Shown: piece by piece, positions 13,901-26,000 of the stretch | How positions within the stretch are numbered: position 1 is the stretch's first letter | Layout: every line of letters begins with the position of its first letter | Origin: Nyssa sinensis | Lineage: Eukaryota > Streptophyta > Magnoliopsida > Cornales > Nyssaceae | NCBI GenBank assembly: GCA_008638375.1 | Contig: CM018032.1 | Coordinates: 4,064,501-4,128,500, forward strand | Length of the DNA stretch: 64,000 bases | Direction: 5' to 3' | The notes under the pieces: generated by a model | The model's database searches: none | The model's input: only the letters and a program-made list of their open reading frames with translations | What the model was told of the DNA's origin: nothing | Translations under genes and position numbers: made by a program

Positions 13901-16900
13901 AAATGTAAATTGGGCTGGGAATGTGGATGACCGAAAGAATACTTCTAGTGGCTGCTTCTATGTAGGCAATGCCTTGGTGTCTTGCCATAGCAAGAAGCAA
14001 AATTCAATTTCTTTTTCTATAGCTGAGGCATCGTACATTGCAGTTGGTAGTTGTTGCACTCAGTTGTTGTGGATATAGAGTGCACTTTTGAGCTTGCGAA
14101 ATGTATATCATTTTTTCTAGATCAATGTTCTTCTCACATTAAGTTCTAGAGAGTTGTGCACACGGTACTTGCTGTGATATGTTTTATAATCATGTATGAT
14201 ATATTTCCATAAACACAGAGGTTGCGTCGATCTTAGAGTTGCATTATTTTCGGTCCCGCTCATCCTCTTATATCGAATGAGCATCAAATTTTCTTGAGCG
14301 CTTGGATGGGAGAAAATTGCAATAAAATCGTACAAGTAACGTTTTTAAACCTTATCAGATAGCTTTTTAGGAATTTCACCTCGGTGATTTTGGGAGGAAA
14401 ATAATCAGAAATATTTGGAGAATGTTAAGAGACTTGCATGAGCTGGATTACAGATGTTGACAATTTGGTGAAAATGATTTCTATATTAGCGAAGATTATG
14501 AAGTATTTTTTCAAAAGCTGTGCTTGGTACATGTGATGAAGAGACTTTGGCCTTGATTACAGAATAGAATTTTGAGTTTCTCTCCATTGTGATTTCCCTC
14601 CATTGTGATTTCTCTTTCTCTTTTATCTCGATTTATCTCCCATTCCCCTTGAATTCTATCCTCTCTTTCTTCTCTTATGTATTCTTTCTCTTACTGTCTT
14701 GCACCAAGTTGTGAATAGATTTTTTATGGAGTTGTATTAAAGATGAATTCAAACGTCATATTGTAGACTAGAAGACGGTGTCCAAGGCTAAGTAGGTTTA
14801 AGGTTTAGGGGTGAGACTTGAGTACATATTCAGTTAAAGTTTTATTGGGTATGTGGCTTTGGAGATATATGATGGAAGTGATAGCTTATGGAGGAAAGTA
14901 GTGGAGGGTAAGGATGATAGTGAAAGAGGGGATAGGGGCACTAATAGACTCTTATTGAGCAGGGGTTGGGAAGAGAATTAGAAGGAAAAAAAGAAAAAGA
15001 AAAATAGATGTTTGGAATGACTTTGTGAAGAATGTCAGATTTGATATTGGGAATGTACATCAAGTTAGATACTGGCTTGATCATTGGTGTGGAGAGGCTC
15101 CCTTGTTTCACTTATTTCCATACTTAGCCGGAATTGCGGTTGATAGATAGGCAATGGTTACAGATTGTGCGAGGGTCTCAAATAGTGGGTTATTGTTGAT
15201 ATTATTTTTCTTATGACATTGTTGGATTGAAAACTAAAGAAAATTATTATTTTATACACTATTTTATATAAGATTTTTTTCTTTTGGCAGAGAGGATGTG
15301 ATGTGGTGGTTAGGGTTAAGGGTGGGCCTATATTAGGTGAAACCCTATTATAGGATTATTGGAGAAGATGCTTGGAGTTCTCCTTGAAAGGCCATATATT
15401 ATAGACATCATTTTCACCGAATTGTCGCAATCTATTTCCCGATTTATGCAAGGCTCAAAATATTTTTGATAATTTTTCTCCTGAAATTGTTGATGCGAAA
15501 TTCTTGAAAAGCTATTTGATTAGGTTTTAAAAGCCACTTGTATGATTTTACTGCAATTTTCTCCCACATGAGCGTTCAAGCAAATTTGATGCTAATTTGA
15601 TATAGGAGGATCAGGAGACCAGAAATATTGTGACTCTAAGATCGACACAACCTTTGTGTTTATGGAAGCATATGATATGTAATTATCATATAAATCATCT
15701 GATTGTTGCGAGTACCATGTGTACAACAATGCTCTAGAAATTTATTGTGAGAAGAACATTGATATGGGAAAAATGACATGCATTTTGCAAGCTCAAAAAT
15801 GTACTCTATATAATTTTGATTGTATTCTATGTTGCATAGCCTAAAATGATTTGACATAAATCGTCACATTTCTATATTTCAGGTAGCCTTAAAGCCATTG
15901 TTGTTGTCATTTCCTCCAAAAATATTAGTAAAATATATCAATCTTAAAACATCATTGACCTCTTTTTCAAGGTTAGAAGCATTGGGAGCTATAGGTTGCT
16001 CTCTGTTATTGTTGTTTTTAGTTGATTCTAGACCTACTTTTAAAACCCGGTAAGGCACAATAAGAGCTAGTATACAAGTTTTGTGCTCCTTTATGAGCGC
16101 TTGAAGTTTCTTCTTCTCAACCTGGAATGCTTCATTGTCAACTTTTAGTTTCAATTATTTCAAACTCTCGTCTAGAAATTTAGCAATATTTTCCATTATA
16201 CTAGCCTCGGTATAATTCAAAGCCATTTTTCTAAATCAACATCATGATGTATGCTATCTCAACGCTTGCGATACCCTTAAGAACTTGAAGTTTTAAATTT
16301 GTAATGTCCTATGTTTCCTCAATGTTGATTGTTGGAGATGGAATTGCAAAGATCGAATTTGTTAAATGCCTAATAAGTTGTCAAGAGTTGCTGGTACTTG
16401 CCGATGATACTTGATAGAAATTGAAACATGAGGAAAAAAGAAACGGTCGTGATGAAGAGGTTGAGGCTTTAGACCGACAGTACGTAAAGGATGAGGCACG
16501 ACTCAGAAGGCAACAAGATTAATGCTTCAACCATAGTGACGATGCTCAATTTTTATTGTCAAAGATGGAATTGCAGAGATCGAATTCGCTAAATGCAAAA
16601 TAAGTTGTCAAAAGTTTCTGGTATTTGTCGACAGTACTTGATAGAAAATTGAAACATGGAGAGAAAAGAAATGGTCTCGATGAAGAGGTTGAGGCTTCAT
16701 ATTAGCGGTAAGTAACGGATGAGGGTATTGCAAGCGTTGATATTGCATACATTATTGTGTTGATTCGACAAAATGACTTTAAATGATACTAAGGCCATTA
16801 TATTAGAAAATATTGCTGACTTTCTGGACGAGAGGTTAAATGAATTGAAATTAAGAGCTAACCATGAAGTATCCTAGTTTGAGAAGAAGAAAACTCTAGG

Positions 16901-19900
16901 CGACCATAAAGGAGCATGAAACTTGTATTCAAGCTTTTATTGTGCCTTATCGGGTTCTACTAACAGGTCTAGATTCAACTAAAAACAATATTAACATAGA
17001 GCAACCTAGAGCTGCTAATGCTTCTAACCTTGAAAAGGAGGTCAATGATGTTCTAAGATTAGTATACTTTGCTAATGTTTTGTTGGAAACGACAATGACG
17101 ATGGCTTAGAGGTTACCTGAAATATAGAAAGGTGATGATTTATGTTAAATTAATCCAGACAATATAACATAGAATGAAACCAAAGGTATATAGAGTGCAT
17201 TTTTGAACTTGCGAAATGCATGTCATTTTTTTCACATCAATGTTCTTCTCACAATAAATTTCTAGAGAGGAGTTGTGCACATGGTACTTGCTGGATACAA
17301 CACTAAGATGATCTATTTGGTAATCATATATCATATGCTTCCATAAACCCAAAGGTTGCGTCGATCTTAGAGTCGCATTATTTACGGTCGCGTTATTCTC
17401 CTGTATCGAATGAGCATCAATTTTCTTGAGCTCTTAGATGGGAGAAAATTGCATTTAAATCATCCAAGGAGTGGTTTTTAAACCTTATTAGATAACTTTT
17501 CAGGAATTTTGCCTTGGTGATTTCGGGAGAAAACTTATTTGAAATATTTTGAGAATGGTAGAGACTTGCATAAGTTGGGTCACAGATGTTGACAATTTGG
17601 TGAAAATGATGTCTTTATGAGCGAAGATTATGATGTAGTTCTTCAAAAGCTGTGCTTGGTAAATGTGATGAAGAGACTTTGGCTTTGATTACAAAATAAT
17701 TGAATTTTGAGTTTCTTTCTATTGTGATTTCTCTCGTGTCTTCTTCTCTCTCGATTTCTCTCCCCTTCCCCTTCCCCTTGAATTCTCTCTTCTCTTTCCT
17801 CTCTTATGTATTTTCTCTTACTGTCCTACACAATTTGGTGCAGTGATTTTTTATGGAGTTGTATTAAAGATGAATTCAAATACAATCTAAGTATTTATGG
17901 AGTAGGTTTAAGGTTTAGGGGTGAGATTTGAGTATATATTTAATTAAAGTTTTATTGGGTAGGTGGCTTTCGAGATATGTGACGGAAAGAGAGAGCTTGC
18001 GGAGGACAGTAGTGGACGGTAAGGATGATAGTGGGAGAGGGGATACGTGCACTGATAGAGACTCTTATTGAGTAGGGGGTTGGAAGCGAATTAGAAGGAA
18101 AAAAAGGAAAAGGAAAAGGAAAATAGAAGGTTGGGATGACTTTGTGAAGAATGTCATATTTGATATTTGGAACAAAGATCAAGTTAGATTCTGGCTTAAT
18201 CATTGGTGTGGAGAGGCTCCCCTTGTTTCACTTATTTCGATACTTGCCCAGAATTGCGGCCGGTAGATTAGGAATGGTTGCAGATTGACTGTCCAACATT
18301 TGTCTCATACGGTTATGAAATTTACCTTTCAATTTTAGAAGTATACATCCATCACACAGTATGCTAGAAGCATTCATCCATTGAACCCATCCTTTATGAG
18401 CAAGATCATCTGATTCATCTCCTATTTCTCCCTCCCTTGTGGGATAAGCGAACCTAGATAATGAAATTATTTTTTGATTTTCAATCTTCATTTTATTCTC
18501 ATTTGTGTTCGTAGTTTTACTCAAGTTACATTTCAATATATTCGTTTTTTGTCCTTCTTATTTAATCCCTTTTGATTCAAAGGCTATCTCCAAGCTTCTA
18601 ATTAAGAATATATCCTTGTTCTAGTTTTACCATTTAAAATAATATTATCAGCAAAGGGCATTCACCATAAGACTTGATCCTATACATGTTTAGTCATTTT
18701 GATCTATTAATAATGGAAAAAGTTAAGTACTTAATACTGATCCCTAATGTAGGTTTACAGTGATTGAGAATCACTTGTTTCATTTGTAGTTTATTATAGT
18801 GACAGTCTCGTCATACTTATCCTTTATCGTTTTGATATATCTTTTTGGGACTCTTTTCTTTCCTAAAACTTATCATTAGATCTCGAAGGATTCTGTCATG
18901 AAGGCCCTTGAGTCTTCACCCTTTATACACTTAATATGAGTAAAATATCTAGTTTTCCCATCCTTTAACTTACCAAAGTTTGTATATTTTTTCCTTCTCA
19001 TCTTTTCTACCCAATTTAGTTTGTATATATTTTCTTCCCCTATTTTGTGTCCGGTTTAAAACAAAGATCATTAAATGCTCTATACTTAGCATCTCTTATT
19101 GCTTTCTAATTTCTTTCCTATCTTTCTCTATTTTCTTCATTTCCATTTTTTGTCAAGTTCTATAATACTTTTTTTATTTTAAACTTTTACTATTGTTGAC
19201 CTTACTCATTCCTCCACCAAGTTTCCTTAGATAGCAGCCTTATTCCTTTTGATTCTCTAGAAACCTACCAACAAGCTCTAGCTTGGTTGGTATCTCATTC
19301 ACCTCTCCATATGGGAGGTTGAGGGTTCAAGTCCCTTTAGGATCAAAAGTGTGTCATTTACCTATAAAAAAAAAAATCTCTAGAGACCTGTTTGATTTTT
19401 TATTCATACATTTGGCCATCCAATTTTACATTACATTAGTTTCATCCTCTAAGTTCCTTGTTACTTCTTGTAACATCTTACTTTTAAATAGTTCTACTCT
19501 CTCCTTTAAATTTCCATCATGTAATTCTTTGCTTTCTAAATCTCTTTACTCTTTCTTACTTGTCTTCTAATACATATGTCTTAAACCATTGACCTATGTT
19601 TGGGGTTAGGCTTTCACTTGGATTAAACTTACAAATCTTTACACATTTAGTTTCCTTGACTTAAAGTTTATATTTAGTATTTTTAAATAGTTAACTTTTT
19701 TTTAAAATTCTTTTAGTTTTTTGTGAGCATGTTATATCAACTCTCTTTCTAATCATAGCATCTACTAGCTCCATTTCTTTACTTGTCAATGTTCTTATAT
19801 TCAAAGTTGCTAATCTATGCCTAATATTTTGGATTGGCTTGACTACTCACGCTCATACAAGACAATGTGGGAATCTTTGCCCACTTTTCACCTCATTCAC

Positions 19901-22900
19901 TCATCGATGTAGTTCTCCATGCATATTTTTCAGAGCATTCGGAAGTTGATGCAATGCAATATTTAAGGGGGAGTGCCTAACATTCTTTTTGACTTGGCTT
20001 GAGAAAAGACCTTGGTTGATGGGAGGAGCTGTGGTTGCTTATGCTTGTTAGGTGACCCTGTAAAGCAAGATCAACCACAATAATTCTTGTACATCTCAAC
20101 CACCCTCCAATTAACATGTTCTCACTTGAATTTTTATAACACATATATTCATCATTTCCAAGGGCTTACCAACATTTCTAGTCTCGTGTACTTCCATGCA
20201 CACATACAAAAATATAAGTCACTGGTCTCCATAGCCTTAACAAATTACAACAAGGAAATTAAAGTTAATTACATCCAAAATGAATAAAGGAGACAAGGAG
20301 GTTCTTCTAGCCTATGTCATCAAGACGCCAACTCCTTGCCGTTACCTACATCTGGTAAGGTTTAAAACAACCCCAGTAGAGATTCTAAAATAGGAAAAAT
20401 TAAGGCGGTGCTAAGTGTATGCACGTGACATGTAAATTACTTCTAGGAAATTGTAAAGTTAATTACATCCGAAATGAACAAAAGAGATAAAAGAGGTTCT
20501 TCTAGCCCATGTCATCAAGATGCTAGCTCTTTGTCGTTACTTGCATCTGGTAGGGGTCAAAACAACAACCCTAGTAGTGATTCTAAAATAGGGAAATTAA
20601 GGCGGTGCTAAATGTATGCATGCGACATGTGTAGTGTCAAGTAAGTGTCCATTCATCATGCATATACATGAATAACCAAGATATTCATTTCACTTTAATT
20701 CTTTGGATAATCACTTCAATTCAATTATATGAGAGAGATAATAAACAATAAGCATGAGCAAGTGTTACGTAATCCATAAGAGAAAGTAAGTGTACATCAT
20801 GTAACTATAGATTGAGTTCACTCTCCATTCCTCTTACGTCGAATCCTAACATTTTGAAACTTAGTTTTTCTACCAGTCCCCCGAAAGGCTTGACGCTTCA
20901 CGAGCTACTAACATATTGGCAAAGCGCCGCCGCCTGCGCGGGGTTACAGTTTGTAACCGAAGGGAGACATCATCCCCATCATAAATAGATCCTCCGGAAA
21001 ATAGCGAAATCTCATTAGTACACACTCGTTATTTTGCAAATTTAAAGCCTTTTATTAAATTCTCAACCAAGGCCTCACAATTCTAACAATCTCACATCCC
21101 TCATTTAATTTATCCCAAGGAGTAAATATACACATTTTTGTCATTCATTTCCAACTCACATTTTTTTATCATCATCAATTTTTCTCAATTCATTTACAAA
21201 CATGCCCAAGGGTAATATCATTTCATTATTCATCACAAAGGCACAATAATGATAACACAACCTCATAACCTTCAACAATTCAGTTATTCCTCTCAAGCAG
21301 GAGACATGTAGATATATGACATTTACAATTCTATCACTCATCTCAAGTATGAAAATACATATGTACATGGTATTCAACAATTCCATTATTCAACTCAAGC
21401 ATGGAAAATATATATTTGCATGGTGTTCAACAATTCCATATTCAATTCAAGCATAGTTTAAGACAAGACATGTAAGGGAAGTTCCAAAAGTAGCATGGAT
21501 ATGTGTCAATCACAACATGTTTAAGAATTGTCATATTTCATCATTCATCACAAGAGTATAGTAATGCTATTGCAATTCAAGATATTCAACATTTCTATCA
21601 CAACCCAAAGCATGAGCAACATAGAAACATATGACAATATAGAGAAATTCACAAGACAAGTAAAATGCATTATGCTTCACATGAAAAACACCCAACCTTC
21701 AACCTAGGTTAGAATCCCTACCACAAAACCTTGAGAGAAATGGATTCTTATGTGTAGAGAGAGAGATCCTAAGACACTAGCTTCAATCCTTGTTCCCAAA
21801 CCCCAAGAAGAGACTTACACCATTCATTTTACTTAATCAAACTAAATCCATCAGAAAATTGAAGAACTAGAAGAAGAAATGAAAAACCCTAAATCTTACC
21901 ACTTATTCTTGAAGAAACCCTTGAATTCCTAGCGTCAATCGGTGAGGTTTTTCCTAGTGATGAATTCTTGTGGTATGATGTGTTTACATAGCTTAGAAAC
22001 CCATGAATATACAAGAATATTCAAACCCTAATTTCCCTCTTGGCTTGAGAGAGTTTGGAGAAGAAGAAATGAGGTTTTGTGAGAAAATGGCTTTTGGTCC
22101 ACATCTTAAACTGAATTGTCGAACACTCGTTCGAACGAACAAGGCCTCATACGAACAAGCGTGCCTTCGTTCGAACGAGTATCGAACGAAGGTTGGACGA
22201 AGGGTTACGGGTGCTCGTTCGAATGAACTCCCCTTTGTTTGAACAAAGGCCCGAAACTTGGCTCCCCTTTTGATTCTACACTTCATGTCTTCTTTCCAAT
22301 TCATCTCACATGCATCGTCAATACTCCATATTACGTTTTTCAAGTTTTTCCTACCTTATTCATATGTTTGTGATAATTATTATCATGCAAAACTAATATT
22401 ATCCATTATTTATTTATATGTTTTCTAAATTTATGAAACGTTACAATGCTAGCATGCTTACTCATTGCTATTTCAGATAACTAGAAAAATATTTTTTATA
22501 TTAGGGTTGTGAAGCATTTACACTTGGCCATTCAATTTCCAAAGTATTTTATGCAGAGTTGCTTTAGGTAAATGTAATATCCATGTGTTTTTGGAATGAA
22601 CATTGTTTGTCACTATGATTGTCATCTTTCTTCTGTCTTGATTTCAAATTAGTGTCTAATTTCATGTTCTAAAACAAAAGTGGAAAATAAAGACATTTGT
22701 CTTGTAAGATTATTTTAATTCCGGTTTCTATGAATTACACATCTTTTCACGTGTGGATGTTAATCTCATATGAGATCTATGAAGTGATTTAGGGACTTAA
22801 TTAATCAACTAAATTAATTTTAATTAACTAATTGTCCTCTGGAGTGCACAGATAGTCCCAAATAATTTTTATAAATTAATTAGTTTCATTGGACAAGAAT

Positions 22901-23005
22901 CATTAAACTAAACGGTAAACCGACTGTTCTTAGTTATATATATTTGATTCTAAATACAATATGACCAAGTGCTAAATAAAGATATCAGACAAATATAATC
23001 CCAAA

Positions 23006-23066
<61 letters not shown>

Positions 23067-26000
23067 AAGTTTTACATGGGAAACACTCCTAGAAAAAAAG
23101 CTCACACCTATAAGAAATCTAGTATGAAACCAATCCAGTACAAGGATACACCAGACCTCAGAATATTAACTTTATTACAGTCTGTTGTAGTCTTCCACCG
23201 TTAGTCAATTCGTCCACGAGCCTTTTTGGTAATGTTCTTCCGTGCCATCCGATTGCATCTTCACCTGTGATTTCTTCAAGTAACCGCTTTTATCACCAAT
23301 TTGACCCTGGTAGATCAACACATACCTCGTGTCGGGATAAGCAGTGAACCTAAGACTCACTTTTAGTATGTAAAATGTATCAAAATTACCTTTGTGATAT
23401 ATGGATTATATGAAAACTAATCTAAATATGTATTTAGACTCAAGAATTCACAAGAGTATTAGAATACCCAATAAGATTAGTAGAGGCAACCTACCAATGC
23501 AACATAAAGCTCTCTTCCTACATTTATTTGTGTATTATGAACTTTTCGTGCACAAGATATATATAGGCAACCCAAAAAACCTAATTTGATTCTGAATTGA
23601 AGTTTCTAAAAATCACCGAATTTTGGACGCGTGTGGACGGAAGAGTTTTCTCCATGCAAACGGAATATGGCTTCCTTGCAGACGGGGTAGCCACTGTTTT
23701 TACGCAAATTTTTTTGTTAAAATTGTAGCAACTTTTTGGTAAAAAACTAAGTGTACAAGGAATTTCGATGACATAACTTAGTCATTTTTAGGCCTATAGT
23801 CAATGACTCAAAACTATAAGTGCCTAACCAATGTGTTCTTTAAAAATCATAGTTCTATTAAAAAACACTTAGAGGAATTAAACACACAACTTAATCTATC
23901 CATGATCTATATGAATGCATGAATTCTAAGTGTGTTTTTCCTTGATTGTATTAGATCTGAAGTATCAGATTGATCTTTGAAGTCTTTCTTTAGACTCACG
24001 AGCTGTAATTTGAGTCCGGATGATCAAGTCTTCTACAAATTTGCGATACAATTGACTAACCATGTGGGCTTTAAGAAGACTGCATTTATTTTAACAATTA
24101 CAGACTCAATATATACTATTGGAATGAATTGCCAACACAACATTAGAAGAGGGAAACTTTATAAAACATTGTTAATCAAGTTTCCTAACAATCTATTATT
24201 CTTATCCCTATTAGATTGTTACTTATCAATTGTCTATGAATATATAATGTCTACATCTAGAGCAAGGTTTTATTGGAAAGCAAATTGAGTTGGTTTCAGG
24301 GGGTTCTTGCTTTGAAGTTTGAACCATGTGATAGGTGTACATTACAAATCTAGAAAGCAATAGTTTCCACATAAAAATAAAGGAAAAGAAATATATAAAA
24401 AGTTAGTGCTTATTTTGACGTATGTTGAAACATGTACCATTGATTGACATAGCTCTCCTAGTCTTTTGTTGATTTTTAAATGTATGATATGATACAATAT
24501 CTAACAATTTCAATCTCTATGTTTGGTAATGAAGGTAACTTTTTCTCTTCAACAACTTTTTTATTTTATTTTAAATTGTTTGATTCCTACCATGGGAATT
24601 TCTGTAGATCTTTAGATAATTTGGTTAATGTGAGAGTTTGATATACCTTGTTAGGCCTATTATCTAATATCTTTAGATTATGGAGTAGTTGGTTGTTAAT
24701 ATGGTATCAGAACTTTGATTTGAGTAGGTCTTGGGTTCAAGTTATTTTATTCTTTGTTTTGTTTGTTAGCACAATGTTTGTACCCCCTTAATTCTATCTA
24801 TTCATGTAGCTGTTTTCTCTCCATGTGCAAGAGGGAGGCACGTGAGGGAGTGTGTGAGAACTTGATCACATTGTTGGGCCGTTATCTAATAACTTAAGCT
24901 TTTAGAGTAGTAGGTTGTTCATAATTAAAGCATGTTGACGCCATTATCTAATAACTTAAGCTTTTAGAGTAGTAGGTTGTTAATAATCAAAGTATGTTGA
25001 TTTTTTAACTTGTAAAAAAAAAGCATGTTGACTTTTTAACGCTTGTAGTTAGTACAATGGTGGAAGAATATAGATATTTTTTTTTGATAAGCAGAACATG
25101 GATAATTTTATTTACATCAATTTTCAAAACATATTCAGACAATAGTTGAAGATGAGATAACCACTTGCAAAAGTTCTTCTAGCATTATTTGTATTCATCT
25201 GTGCCCGAAGTTTTTTTGTACATAGACATGATCTCCCTTGCTTTTCTTGTTTGCAATTTCTTTTTTTATTGTTTGTTAGCTCTAATGCACAATTATGTGT
25301 TTTGGTGATCAACTTTGGCTTTCTCCAGGCGTTGGACACTTTTAACACAGCAGTCGTTTCTCCAATCTATTATGCCATGTTCACATCACTCACAATATTT
25401 GCCAGTGCAATAATGTTCAAGGTATTTTTGACCATCATGTATTAAAAGCCTTCTCTATTTCAAACTGTAATGTAAGTTTCTTCTATTTTTAGGATTGGTC
25501 TGGTCAGAGTGCTGGCAATATTGTTTCAGTGCTTTGTGGATTCATAACTGTGCTTTCAGGTACTATGGTTTTGCATAGTACGAGAGAACCAGATCCTCCT
25601 CCTAGCACAGGTATGTGCTTTCAAGCAGGAGCAAGTCAATGTTTACATTGCATAACAGATTAACAGTAGCCTAGTGGTGTGCTCTGCTATGCACATGTTA
25701 GTTTTGATTGTCTTGAGTAATGACTGCTCCTATGCTTGTGGATTCTAGTAATTGCTGTTTGTACACTCCACCCAAATGTTAACAAATGCATAAAGTAAAC
25801 ATATAGGCGAGTTGGCTATTTTTCATGATTGGTTCTTTGGGTCCCAGGGTAATATTTGGTTGGGTATTTCACTATTTCCTACTCTTTCAAGTATGTGAAC
25901 ACCAGTTTTCACCTTTTTGCGGAACAAAAGTTTTGTTGATTAGGGTAGCACTTTAACATTTAACGCTTAATATGCATATCAAATTGATTAGATGGTTCAT

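Larger units (their letters stand above)
7043..25328 (+). other. NIPA intron 6, 18.3 kb transposon-filled
   Basis: GTCAGT donor directly after the codons for LNYLNK and CTCCAG acceptor directly before those for ALDTFN: these two halves are contiguous in NIPA proteins, so the intron is defined by sequence. It holds an L1 tail, a copia relic with nested elements, a large inverted repeat, an RTE relic, a SINE and LTR-like debris. The first ~690 bases (7043-7735) contain nothing I recognise. Confidence 0.9.

Noticed and set aside
19267..19376. A functional tRNA gene
   Set aside because: A and B boxes are present, but no cloverleaf can be folded by eye and an A tail with target duplication marks it as a SINE.
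21993..22343. 116-codon - strand open frame with many Arg and Ser
   Set aside because: It covers the TTCGAACGAA palindrome cluster, and the opposite strand is equally open; repeat-derived.
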